From NCBI GenBank assembly GCA_023411175.1, contig JAEYPB010000087.1, forward strand, positions 1 through 48,630: a stretch of DNA of 48,630 nucleotides. The letters are read 5' to 3'. Below are positions 40,133 to 48,193 of the stretch, piece after piece (within the stretch, counting starts at the first letter, position 1; every line of letters starts with the position of its first letter). The position numbers and the translations under genes are program-made. The notes below the pieces were generated by a model. That model saw nothing but the letters and a program-made list of their open reading frames with translations, was not told the origin of the DNA and did no database searches. The stretch is from Bacillota bacterium (GTDB lineage Bacteria > Bacillota > Clostridia > Christensenellales > Aristaeellaceae).

Positions 40133-42445
40133 CTATTTTCCTATTTGGGCCGCATCAAATAGATCGTCCAATTCGGCGATCTTTTTTAGCCAACCCTTGT
40201 AGCGTTCGAAGGAAAACGGCGGCTTGCCCAGCATGTAGTGGTTGCAGCCGGTCTCCCCGTCCGCCGTCCAGCGCATCAGGAAGAGCCTCTGGTCGCCGTG
40301 GGAGATGCGGATGGGCGCGATCTCCGTGGTCTGGTTGGCTTTGGCAAAGAATTCGCCGTCGTAGAGGATTTCTCCTGTATCGCCGTCCCAAACCCTGCAG
40401 GTGCCGGTCTTGTCCGTCAGGGTGTCGTTGCCGGCCATCAGTCGGATGTGCCAGCTCTCGGGCTCCGTCATCATCAGGCACAGCGGCGCCTGGGCGCGCT
40501 TGATGTAGTAGTAGGCCAGCTTCTTGATGAAGTCATAGCTCACCACCGCGTCCGAGAACTGCGGCCAGCCGTCGATGATGTTCCACCAGATCACGCCGGT
40601 GCGCCGCCATTTCTTCGTGCGGGTGACCTCGATAAAGAACTTCTTGGCCTCCGCCTGGGAGATCTGGGAGGCGAGGATGAAGTCCTCGAGGTTGTCCGGG
40701 TCGATGCCGAACATCTCGTGGATCTGATCGGCCATCAGCTTGATGCGGTAGGCATAGGGGCCGGTAGGGCCGTTCATCTCGGCGGCGTGGGTCAGCCATT
40801 CGTCGTTGTCCTGCCACGGCCAGAGCTTTTCGGGGCTGATGAAGCCCTTGATCGAGGACAGGTTGTTGCAGCCGTGGTAGCCGGTCTCGCTGGCGAAATG
40901 GGCCTGCGTGTTGGCATAGAAGGGGCTCTTGAAGTAGTCGCGGGGGCCCCACAGGTGGGACTCGGGCAGCAAGTTTTCGATCTGCCTGTAGTCGCGGCTG
41001 ATCTTCGAAATCGCCGGGGCGATGTAGGGAGAGGAGGGCAGGAATTCGCGGTAGGGATCCATCCGGTTCACCACCTGGGGCAGCACTTCGCGGGTGATGC
41101 GGTTCCACTCCGGGTTCTGGCCGGAGAGCGCCAGCATCAGCGCGTCGCACTCGTTGTCGCCGCTCCAGAGGATGATGGAGGGGTGGTTGCGCAGCTTTTC
41201 CACCACGACTTCGGCTTCTTTTCGCATGGCGTCGAGGAACGCCTCGTCCAGCGGGTACATGCCGCAGGCCATGGTGAAGTCATTCCAGATCATGATGCCG
41301 TGGCGGTCGCAGTAGTCGTAGAAGGGGTGGTCTTCGTACACGTTGCCGCCCCAGCAGCGCAGGATGTTGCAGCCGGTATCCACCCACATCTCCAGCATGC
41401 GCTCGTAGCGGGCGGCGTCGCGGCTGTGCATCGCGTCGGCGGGCACCCAGTTGGACCCCTTGCAGAGGATCTTCTCCCCGTTGACCACGAAGCAGAATTC
41501 GCCCTGGTACTGGTCGGTCACATCGGTCCGGTCCAGCTTCACGGTGCGGATGCCCATTGTCGTCTCGCGGACGGCGATCACGCGGCCGTCCTGGAGGAGT
41601 TCCGCCCGCACGTCGTAGACGTTCGCCGCGCCGTAGCCGTTCGGCCACCAGAGCTTCGGATTTTTGACCGTGAAATCGAACCGGCCGCCCACGAAGCGCA
41701 CCGACTGTTCCACGAGGAAGCCTGCCTCGCCGTCCACGGTGCCCGTCAGCCGGAGGGACAGCCCGGCGTAGTAGGGCACATCCGTCTTGAAGCGGAAGGC
41801 GCAGGTGACGAGGGCGCCTTCCTTTTCCAGCGAGCGGGTGGCAAGGTACAGCGCTTCGAACTCGTTCGGGCTGTCGATTTCAAGGTCCACGTCGCGCCAA
41901 ATCCCGGCGGACACGGTGCGGGGCATGATGTCCCAGCCGTAGGCGGAGGGCGCCTTGCGCACTTGCAGCGAATCATAGTTGTCCGGCAGGTGGCTGCAGT
42001 AGGCGTCCACATTTTTCGTGGCGGAATAGAGGATGGGCGAGCGGATCTCGACCGCCAGGCTGTTTTCGCCCGGCTTCAAAAGATTCGTCACCTCGAAGCG
42101 GTGGTCGATCAGCGCATTTTCGCTCTCCGCGAACTTTTCGCCGTTCAGGTAGTAGGCCGCGACGCAGTCCACGCCCTGAAAGTGTAAAAAGGCCTTCTCG
42201 CCCGCTTCGAGAGAGGGGGCGTCGAAGGTTCGCTCGTAGCGCCAGCGGTAAAATTCAAAGGGGCGCAATAGCTTTACGTTGTTGCCGAAAAAGATGTCCG
42301 GAAGAACGCCGGCGTGCATCAGGTCGATCTCCACGTTTCCGGGGACGACGGCCGGAACAGACTGCATGCCCTCCAGGCCGCAGGGGTTTGTCTGCTCGTC
42401 TGCGTAATAGAGTGTGTAGGCGCCGTTCAGGGAGAACTTCTTCAT
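40133..42445 (-). CDS. Glycoside hydrolase family 2, beta-mannosidase-like
   Basis: The 770-residue enzyme has the GH2 layout. A sugar-binding sandwich (VVPGNVEIDLMHAGVLPDIF, YRWRYERTF, LHFQGVDCVAAYYLNG) and an Ig-like domain (LWWPNGYGAANVYDV) precede a TIM barrel with LRCWGGNVYEDHPFYDYCD. The acid/base is Glu432 in LWSGDNECD and the nucleophile is probably Glu520 in FASETGYHG. The signatures WWPNGYG and RCWGG are characteristic of beta-mannosidases rather than beta-galactosidases. It lacks a signal peptide and acts inside the cell. A weak SD-like AAGGAA precedes the ATG. It lies between the ROK kinase and the ROK repressor genes. Confidence 0.92.
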   Translation of the reverse strand: MKKFSLNGAYTLYYADEQTNPCGLEGMQSVPAVVPGNVEIDLMHAGVLPDIFFGNNVKLLRPFEFYRWRYERTFDAPSLEAGEKAFLHFQGVDCVAAYYLNGEKFAESENALIDHRFEVTNLLKPGENSLAVEIRSPILYSATKNVDAYCSHLPDNYDSLQVRKAPSAYGWDIMPRTVSAGIWRDVDLEIDSPNEFEALYLATRSLEKEGALVTCAFRFKTDVPYYAGLSLRLTGTVDGEAGFLVEQSVRFVGGRFDFTVKNPKLWWPNGYGAANVYDVRAELLQDGRVIAVRETTMGIRTVKLDRTDVTDQYQGEFCFVVNGEKILCKGSNWVPADAMHSRDAARYERMLEMWVDTGCNILRCWGGNVYEDHPFYDYCDRHGIMIWNDFTMACGMYPLDEAFLDAMRKEAEVVVEKLRNHPSIILWSGDNECDALMLALSGQNPEWNRITREVLPQVVNRMDPYREFLPSSPYIAPAISKISRDYRQIENLLPESHLWGPRDYFKSPFYANTQAHFASETGYHGCNNLSSIKGFISPEKLWPWQDNDEWLTHAAEMNGPTGPYAYRIKLMADQIHEMFGIDPDNLEDFILASQISQAEAKKFFIEVTRTKKWRRTGVIWWNIIDGWPQFSDAVVSYDFIKKLAYYYIKRAQAPLCLMMTEPESWHIRLMAGNDTLTDKTGTCRVWDGDTGEILYDGEFFAKANQTTEIAPIRISHGDQRLFLMRWTADGETGCNHYMLGKPPFSFERYKGWLKKIAELDDLFDAAQIGK

Positions 42446-42495
42446 GATCGATCCGTTCCTTTCGGTTTGCTTGCGTCGTTTTCGTGCCGCCCGAA

Positions 42496-43401
42496 TTATT
42501 CCGCCATGCCGTTCGCCGCCACCGCCAGCGCGGCGACGTCGCCCAGCCTGTCACCCAACGCGCTCGGCACGATGCGGCATTGTTCCACCGCCGTGGGCAG
42601 CGCCTCGTCCTTCAGCACCCGCTCCATTTCCTCGCGGAAATACTTCTCCGCCCGGGCGAACACGCTGCCGATGACAATCGTTTCCGGGTTCAAAACGTCA
42701 ATCAGGATCGCAAGGCCGCGCCCCAGCATCCGGGCGCTTTCCTGGTAGACGCCCCGCGCCGCCTCGTCGCCCATGTCGGCGCGCTCCGCGAGCTCCTGGG
42801 CGCTCATCTCCCGGCCCATGCGCATGGCTGCGAGGCGGCTCAGCCCCCCGCCGGAACAGTAGCCCTCAAAGGAGCCGCTTTTGCCGTAGCCCATGGGGCC
42901 GTCCTCCGTCAGGCGGATGTGCCCCACTTCGCCGGCGAGGCCGCTCGCGCCCTCGTACAACCGGCCGCCCAGGATCAGCCCCGCCCCGAGGCCCGTGCCG
43001 AAGGTGAGGAAGATCGCGTCCCGGGTGCCTTTTGCAGCACCGTAGCGCCATTCCGCCAGCGCGCAGGCGTTGGCGTCGTTTTGGAGAAAGGTGGGCGTGT
43101 TCAGCCGCGCTTTAACGAATTGCGTCGCGGGCACCTCGTCCCAGCCGGGCAGGTTGGGCGGCGAGTAGATCACGCCCCGCCGGTGGTCCAGTGGCCCGCC
43201 GCAGCTGATGCCGACGGCGCGCAGGGTTTTGCCTTTCAAAAGGCGCTCCGCCTCGTCGCACATTTTGGTCAGTACGGCGCGCCAGTCTCCCGTGGCGGCG
43301 GTGGGAAACGCGGCGCGGTCCAGGATTTTTCCGCCGCCGTCGCCGAGCACCACCGCGCATTTTGTGCCGCCAATGTCAAAGCCGATATCGTAAAAAGACA
43401 A
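42496..43401 (-). CDS. ROK-family sugar kinase
   Basis: The 301-residue protein phosphorylates a sugar with ATP. It has the phosphate-binding DIGGTKCAVVLGD at the N-terminus, VGISCGGPLDHRRGVIYSPP, the sugar-binding LQNDANACALAEW with the catalytic Asp, FLTFGTGLGAGLILGG, and the GEVGHIRL His. The zinc-binding CxCG motif of glucokinase-type ROK proteins is replaced by a serine/glycine-rich stretch with one Cys (SGSFEGYCSGGGL). Lacking a DNA-binding domain, it is the enzyme counterpart of the ROK repressor in the same operon. Mannose, glucose or a related hexose is a plausible substrate. Confidence 0.92.
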   Translation of the reverse strand: MSFYDIGFDIGGTKCAVVLGDGGGKILDRAAFPTAATGDWRAVLTKMCDEAERLLKGKTLRAVGISCGGPLDHRRGVIYSPPNLPGWDEVPATQFVKARLNTPTFLQNDANACALAEWRYGAAKGTRDAIFLTFGTGLGAGLILGGRLYEGASGLAGEVGHIRLTEDGPMGYGKSGSFEGYCSGGGLSRLAAMRMGREMSAQELAERADMGDEAARGVYQESARMLGRGLAILIDVLNPETIVIGSVFARAEKYFREEMERVLKDEALPTAVEQCRIVPSALGDRLGDVAALAVAANGMAE

Positions 43402-43434
43402 TCGTATCCCTCTTTCCAGGATTTTGCGTCCGAT

Positions 43435-44277
43435 CTAACCCTTGACCGCACCGGCGGAAATGCCGCTGATGATCTTCTCGGACATGAACAGGTACACGAG
43501 GATGCTGGGCAGAACGCCCACGATGATGCCGGACAAAAGAATGTTGTAGTCGGTGTAGAACGCGTTTTTGAAGCGGACGATGCCCAGCTGCAGCGTCTTT
43601 TGCGTCTCCTGGTTCAGGAAGATCAGCGAGAGCAGCAGGTCGTTCCACACGCCCAGGAAGTTGAAGATCGTCACGGTGGCCAGCGTGGGCTTGAGCATCG
43701 GGCACACGATCCGGGCGAAGGCTTTGGGGATGCTGCACCCGTCGATGACGGCGGATTCCTCGATCTCCCGGGGAATGCCCTTCAAAAAGCCGATGATCAT
43801 GAACGTGGAGGTGGGGATGGTGTTTGCGATGAAGATCAGCATCAGCGCCGCTCGGTTGGTGATGCCCACGCGGGTGGTCAGGATGTACAGCGGCACGATG
43901 ATCGCGTGCATCGGCACCATCAGGCCGGTCAGGAGAAGCCCCAACACCGCTTTGGAAAGCTTCCAGCGCATCCGGCCGATGGCGTAGGCGGCGGTGGTGG
44001 TGATGGCGAGCCCCACAAGGCACACCACCGCGGAATAGAAGAGGCTGTTCAGGAAGTAGGTATGCATGCTGAACTCGGTAAACAGCCTTTTGTAGAAGGT
44101 CATGCTGAAGGCCTGGGGCAGGCTCCAGGGAGAGCCGAAAATCTCTTCATTGCTTTTGAAGGAGGACATCAGCGTGAAGAGAAGCGGGTATACGATCAGG
44201 ACGACGTACAGCCCCAGAAAGGCGTAGCGCACGATGTCGGACTTGCGGATGTTTTTTCTATGCTTGGCGCTTACCAT
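43435..44277 (-). CDS. Sugar ABC transporter permease (MalG-like)
   Basis: The 280-residue membrane protein has six hydrophobic segments and the inner-membrane ABC sugar permease loop EESAVIDGCSIPKAFARIVCPM (a form of EAAAIDGAS) that docks on the ATPase. The ATG at 44277 overlaps the upstream stop by one base; a GTG at 44280 is also possible, with GGAGG in reach of both. No ATPase gene is in this operon, so it must share one encoded elsewhere, as is usual for MsmK-type systems. Confidence 0.94.
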   Translation of the reverse strand: MVSAKHRKNIRKSDIVRYAFLGLYVVLIVYPLLFTLMSSFKSNEEIFGSPWSLPQAFSMTFYKRLFTEFSMHTYFLNSLFYSAVVCLVGLAITTTAAYAIGRMRWKLSKAVLGLLLTGLMVPMHAIIVPLYILTTRVGITNRAALMLIFIANTIPTSTFMIIGFLKGIPREIEESAVIDGCSIPKAFARIVCPMLKPTLATVTIFNFLGVWNDLLLSLIFLNQETQKTLQLGIVRFKNAFYTDYNILLSGIIVGVLPSILVYLFMSEKIISGISAGAVKG

Positions 44278-45158
44278 CACGACTCCTCCTTTTCCTTAAA
44301 ACAGCCCGTAATTATCCAGGAGCACACCACGCACAAAAGGAACAGCAGAAAGCCGATGGCCGAACCGTAGCCGTAGCGCAGCTGGAAGAAGGATTTGTTG
44401 TACATGTGGGAGGCCATCACCTCGGTGGCGTGCACCGGCCCGCCGCCCGTCAATACGAACACGGAGTCGAACACCTTCAGCGAGCTGGTGGTAATCAGCA
44501 CCAGGCTGACCTTGATGACCGGCTTCATCAGCGGTGTGATGATGTGCCAGACGGTCGTCCAGCGGTTCGCGCCGTCAATCTGCGCGGCTTCCAGCACGTC
44601 GTGGGAGATGGAGGTCATCCCGGTGATGTAGATGACCATGTGGTAGCCGACAAACTGCCACGCAACGGCGGCGCACACGCAGATCATCGCCGAATTCGGG
44701 TCCGCCAGCCAGCCCCGGGTAAAGGATGAACCCGCGAAAAGGCGGATGACGTTGTTCAGAAGGCCGACCTCCGGGTGGTATATGAAGTAAAACATCAGCG
44801 CGACCGCGGTGCCCGAAAGGGCGACCGGTACGAATATGATGTTGCGAAAGCCCTTGTCAAACCGGCGCCCCTGGGTCAGGAGAACCGCCAGCAGGTACGC
44901 CATTGGAATCTGGAACAGGATGGAGAGAAAGAGGTATTGAACGGTGTTGCCGATGGACTGGAGAAACGTGTCGTCCAGCGTCAGGAGGTTTTCAAAGTTG
45001 AGAAGGCCGATGTACTTCATGGGGCTCAAAAGATCCCACTTGAAAAAGGACAATCCCAAGGATGCTGCCAGGGGGGCCAGGGTAAACAGCGAAAAGAGCA
45101 GAACCGCCGGAAGCACGAACAGGGCGATAACCTTCTTGTCCCTCAGCATTTGCTCCAC
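44277..45158 (-). CDS. Sugar ABC transporter permease (MalF/UgpA-like)
   Basis: The 293-residue membrane protein has six hydrophobic segments and the docking loop EAAQIDGANRWTTVWHIITP. It forms the heterodimeric channel with the next gene, to which it is coupled by a TGATG overlap. It starts 95 bases after the binding-protein gene, a gap that contains a strong hairpin. Confidence 0.94.
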   Translation of the reverse strand: MEQMLRDKKVIALFVLPAVLLFSLFTLAPLAASLGLSFFKWDLLSPMKYIGLLNFENLLTLDDTFLQSIGNTVQYLFLSILFQIPMAYLLAVLLTQGRRFDKGFRNIIFVPVALSGTAVALMFYFIYHPEVGLLNNVIRLFAGSSFTRGWLADPNSAMICVCAAVAWQFVGYHMVIYITGMTSISHDVLEAAQIDGANRWTTVWHIITPLMKPVIKVSLVLITTSSLKVFDSVFVLTGGGPVHATEVMASHMYNKSFFQLRYGYGSAIGFLLFLLCVVCSWIITGCFKEKEES

Positions 45159-45204
45159 AATATCACACCCTTCGGCTTAATCTGTCCGTCTATCTGCGGA
45201 CGAT

Positions 45205-45237
45205 GGCGCGGGACGGGGCCGACCCCCGCCCCGCGCC
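45205..45237 (-). other. GC-rich intercistronic hairpin after binding-protein gene
   Basis: GGCGCGGG (45205-45212) pairs with CCCGCGCC (45230-45237), and the interior GGGG/CCCC extends the stem. No U-run follows. It lies between the binding-protein and permease genes, where such hairpins typically raise the yield of the binding protein. Confidence 0.65.
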
Positions 45238-45253
45238 GGTGGTGTTGCGGTTC

Positions 45254-46537
45254 TTACGCCCACTCGAGCTGCGCGAGCTTCTGCAGCTTGGTGAATAGGT
45301 CGGTCACGTTCTGGCCTGCGATGATGCCCTGGCAGACCACGTTGACCTCGGTGCCGATGTTGGTGCCCAGCGGGTTGTCCCACGGGATCTCGAAGTAATC
45401 GGAGCCGGCGAAGGCTTCGGAGATGTCGAGCATCAGCGGCATGATCTTCGTGGTGTCGAGCTCCACGCCCTTGACGGCCAGGATGTTGCCGTATTCACCG
45501 AATTCCTTCTGGCGTTCCTTGGAGAACATGAAGGCCAGGAAGGCGCCGGCCGCTTCCTTGTTCCGGGTGTTGGAGGAGATGGCGTAGGCGTCGTCATAGT
45601 TCTTCAGCCAGTTGTTGGCGCTGCCCTTGCCGCCCTCGATCATCGGGAAGTTGAAGAAGCCGACGTCCTCGCCCAGCTGGGTGCCGTAGTAGGAGGTCTG
45701 CCAGGAGCCGTCGAAGATCATCGCGGCCTTGCCCTGGGCGAAGGAGGTCGTCGCGTCGGAGTAGGAAATGGCGTTGCATTCCGGGGAGAACACGCCGGCG
45801 TTGACCATTTCCTGGAACTTCTCGCCCGCGGCGATGAAGGCCGGGTCGTCAAACTTGGCGGTCTTGCCCACGACGACTTCTTCGTAGAGCTCGGGGCCGT
45901 TCAGGCGGTCGAAGATCATCATGTAGGGGATGGAGCAGGGCCACACGTCCTTGCCGCCCATGGCAACGGGCAGGACGCCGTTGTTCTTCAGCGTGGTGCA
46001 GGCGGCGATGAACTCGTCATAGCTCGCGGGCACTTCGATGCCGTTGTCCGCAAAGATCTTCTTGTTGTAGAAAACCATTTCGCCGGAGCTGAGCAGCGGG
46101 AAGGCGTAGAAGCTGTCGCCGAAGGTGGAGAGGGAGATGGCGTCGCTGCTGATGACTTCCTGAAGCGCCGGGGTCGCGGCCACCAGGTCGTTCAGCGGCA
46201 TCACGCGGCCCGCGGTGACGAAGGGCTCGAGGCGGCCGGTCAGCCAGGTGCGGAACACGTCCGGCGCGTTGCCGGCGGCCATTTCGGTGGTGATCTTGGT
46301 CAGGTAGTCGTTGCCGTCGGCGACGACCGTCGCCTCAATCTTCACGCCGGGGTGGGCTGCCTGGAAGAGCTCGATGTTCGTGCGGTGCCACACGGCCGCA
46401 AAGTCGTTGGGGTTGGATTCGTCCGCCGTGTACCAGAATTTGACCGTTCCGCTGAGACTGTCGTCCGCCGCGAATGCAGCGGGCATCAGGGACAGCAGAA
46501 GCACTGCGGCCAGAAGCAAACCGAGGGTCTTTTTCAT
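45254..46537 (-). CDS. Sugar ABC transporter substrate-binding protein (family 1)
   Basis: The 427-residue exported protein is a family 1 sugar-binding protein. The signal peptide (residues 1-22, MKK then Leu/Ala-rich, cut after Ala-Phe-Ala) lacks a lipobox Cys. The mature part has VKFWYTADESNPNDFAAVWH, FQAAHPGVKIEATVV, MAAGNAPDVFRTWLTG and MIFDGSWQTSYYGTQLGED, all characteristic of oligosaccharide-binding members. GGAGG is eight bases before the ATG at 46537. First gene of the eight-gene operon; its ligand is presumably a mannose- and rhamnose-containing oligosaccharide given the GH2 and GH78 enzymes. Confidence 0.94.
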   Translation of the reverse strand: MKKTLGLLLAAVLLLSLMPAAFAADDSLSGTVKFWYTADESNPNDFAAVWHRTNIELFQAAHPGVKIEATVVADGNDYLTKITTEMAAGNAPDVFRTWLTGRLEPFVTAGRVMPLNDLVAATPALQEVISSDAISLSTFGDSFYAFPLLSSGEMVFYNKKIFADNGIEVPASYDEFIAACTTLKNNGVLPVAMGGKDVWPCSIPYMMIFDRLNGPELYEEVVVGKTAKFDDPAFIAAGEKFQEMVNAGVFSPECNAISYSDATTSFAQGKAAMIFDGSWQTSYYGTQLGEDVGFFNFPMIEGGKGSANNWLKNYDDAYAISSNTRNKEAAGAFLAFMFSKERQKEFGEYGNILAVKGVELDTTKIMPLMLDISEAFAGSDYFEIPWDNPLGTNIGTEVNVVCQGIIAGQNVTDLFTKLQKLAQLEWA

Positions 46538-46634
46538 GAGCAAGGCCTCCTTCATATTTGGCAACCGGACGGGGGCGCCGCCGGACAACCATTCGCCGTG
46601 AGGATTCATCCATTTGATTGGTAATACGATGTTA

Positions 46635-46655
46635 TTAGTTCGTTCGTTTGACTAA
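46635..46655. promoter_or_regulatory. Candidate ROK-repressor operator
   Basis: An imperfect 21-base palindrome beginning TTAGT and ending ACTAA, with GTTCGTT-type centre, resembles the TTAGTTTGTT...AACAAACTAA operators of XylR-type ROK repressors. It covers the predicted start point just downstream of the -10 box, where a bound repressor would block transcription. The ROK repressor at 38910 is the obvious candidate to bind here. Confidence 0.5.
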
Positions 46656-46659
46656 ATGC

Positions 46660-46688
46660 ATTATAATACACACGGCGGGCGATTGCAA
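46660..46688 (-). promoter_or_regulatory. Promoter of the eight-gene glycan operon
   Basis: On the minus strand TTGCAA (46688-46683), 17 bases, then a perfect TATAAT (46665-46660). The leader before the binding-protein gene is about 115 bases. Confidence 0.75.
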
Positions 46689-46692
46689 TAGA

Positions 46693-46975
46693 TTGACAAA
46701 TATTTTTTTAGATATTGCGTGTAGAATGCTACGAGATGCGCTGGGGATTTCCTAATCTCCCGCAGGGGATTTTGCGCCGACGTTGTCGGCAGGCTTAAGG
46801 AATCGAAGCCGCCGCGGACTTCGCGGGCGCGAAGGCGGAGAATTTGCGCCTGAGGCAGCTGGTGCCAGCCGGGGGCGTGGGACGAATGCGCGCGCACCTC
46901 TATGCAGCAAGGTCAACGCATGAATTCTTAATCATGCGTAAGCCCTGCCCTGGGCAGCCTCCGGGCTGATTTTTC
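46693..46975 (+). other. Intergenic region with hairpins, no gene supported
   Basis: A perfect inverted repeat ACGCATGA (46916-46923) / TCATGCGT (46932-46939) is followed by a weaker stem, CAGCC (46955-46959) / GGCTG (46964-46968), with five T after it (46970-46974), a possible plus-strand terminator. Further upstream, GATTTCCTAA and TTAAGGAATC (near 46746 and 46792) can also pair. This could be a small RNA or the remains of something; no promoter with proper spacing was found for it. Confidence 0.35.
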
Positions 46976-46988
46976 CACCTCTTTATGG

Positions 46989-46994
46989 TATAAT
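46989..46994 (+). promoter_or_regulatory. -10 box upstream of the glycerophosphotransferase gene
   Basis: A perfect TATAAT with a weak -35 (CTGATT at 46966-46971, 17-base spacing). It overlaps the in-frame ATG at 46993, so that codon is not transcribed and cannot be the start. Confidence 0.6.
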
Positions 46995-47016
46995 GAAGGC
47001 AAATGGAGGGATGCGC

Positions 47017-48192
47017 TTGAACGCCCGTCAAATGGTTTCACGCGTCACACAGCGCGCCCGGTACGGCTGGATGCGCCTATTGAACGCTGCGCTGGGAGAG
47101 AAACCGAACAAGGTGGTGCTGGCCAGCTTTAACGGCAGCGCCTATTCCGACAACCCGCGGGCGATCTCCGAAGCGCTCAACGCGGCGCGGCCGGGACTCG
47201 ATCTTGTCTGGCTCTTTGAGGAGCCGGAGACAAAGCGCGGCGCGGCGCCTCCCTACGTGCGGTGTGTTCGATTTGGCTCCGCGCGGGCGCTCTTCGAGCT
47301 GGCGACGGCGAGGGTCTGGGTGGACAACACCACCAAGCCACCCTACGCGTACAAGTCCCCGAGGCAGTTCTACCTTCAGACCTGGCACGGCGACCGCGGC
47401 TTCAAGACGATGCTGATGGACTCCCCGAACTACCAAAAGGGCAGGCGCATGGTGGAAGCGGATTGCGACCTGATCACGACGGGCTCCGCCCACGCCGAGC
47501 GCGTCTACCGGGGCGCGTTCAACTACCGGGGCGCATTCCTGCGCTGCGGCTCCCCGAGGAATGACCTGCTCTTTCGGGCCGACCCGGACCGGGTAGCGCG
47601 GGTTCGCGCCGCGCTGAGCATCCCGGAAGGGGCGAAGGTGCTCCTGTACGCGCCGACCTACCGCCGGGGCGCCGCCCTAAGCCACGCGGCGCAGGCGACG
47701 GAGATGGACGTGGTCAGCGCGCTGAACGCGCTGGAGGAGCGCGGCGAGCGTTGGGTGTGCCTTATGCGCGGGCATACGAAGGTGCGCGGGCTACAGGCGG
47801 CGGGCGTGGACGCGCGCATTCTGGAGGCCAGCGGATGGGAGGACATGGCGGAGCTTCTGCTTGTGGCCGACATCCTCATCTCCGACTACTCCTCTTCGGT
47901 GGGCGACTTCGCGCTGACCGGTCGGCCGGTTGTCCTGTTCCAGCCCGACCGGGAGCGCTTTTCGGGCGACAGAACCTTCTACTTTGACATCGACGCCTCG
48001 CCCTTCTGGGTCGCGCGGGATCAGGCGGCGCTGGAAGCGCGGCTTCGCGGGCTATCGCCAGAGGACGCTGCGGAGAACGACCGGGAGATCCTCCGCTTCT
48101 TCGGCGCTTACGAAACCGGAAGCGCGACGGAGCAGGCGGTTTCGGCCATCCTCGAACACCTGGGCGCGGCGCCCATGAAAGAGGGAGATTGA
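47017..48192 (+). CDS. CDP-glycerol glycerophosphotransferase family protein (TagB/TagF-like)
   Basis: The 391-residue protein resembles teichoic-acid polymerases that transfer glycerol- or ribitol-phosphate from CDP-activated donors. Hallmarks are FYLQTWHGDRGFKTM (the QxWHG motif), VLLYAPTYRR, MRGHTKV and ILISDYSSSVGDFALTGRPV, which match the donor-binding half of the GT-B-like fold. The TTG at 47017 is the preferred start because GGAGGG lies six bases upstream; ATG 47011 is too close to that site. It is followed two bases later by an epimerase gene, so a surface-polymer cluster begins here. Confidence 0.9.
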   Translation: MNARQMVSRVTQRARYGWMRLLNAALGEKPNKVVLASFNGSAYSDNPRAISEALNAARPGLDLVWLFEEPETKRGAAPPYVRCVRFGSARALFELATARVWVDNTTKPPYAYKSPRQFYLQTWHGDRGFKTMLMDSPNYQKGRRMVEADCDLITTGSAHAERVYRGAFNYRGAFLRCGSPRNDLLFRADPDRVARVRAALSIPEGAKVLLYAPTYRRGAALSHAAQATEMDVVSALNALEERGERWVCLMRGHTKVRGLQAAGVDARILEASGWEDMAELLLVADILISDYSSSVGDFALTGRPVVLFQPDRERFSGDRTFYFDIDASPFWVARDQAALEARLRGLSPEDAAENDREILRFFGAYETGSATEQAVSAILEHLGAAPMKEGD

Positions 48193-48193
48193 C

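Noticed and set aside
42484..44370. 628-codon plus-strand frame opposite the ROK kinase and permease
   Set aside because: Spans two real genes and their gap on the other strand; composition is that of antisense reading.
46693..46727. TTGACA ... TAGAAT as a plus-strand promoter
   Set aside because: The hexamers are 23 bases apart, too far for a normal promoter; no better pair was found.
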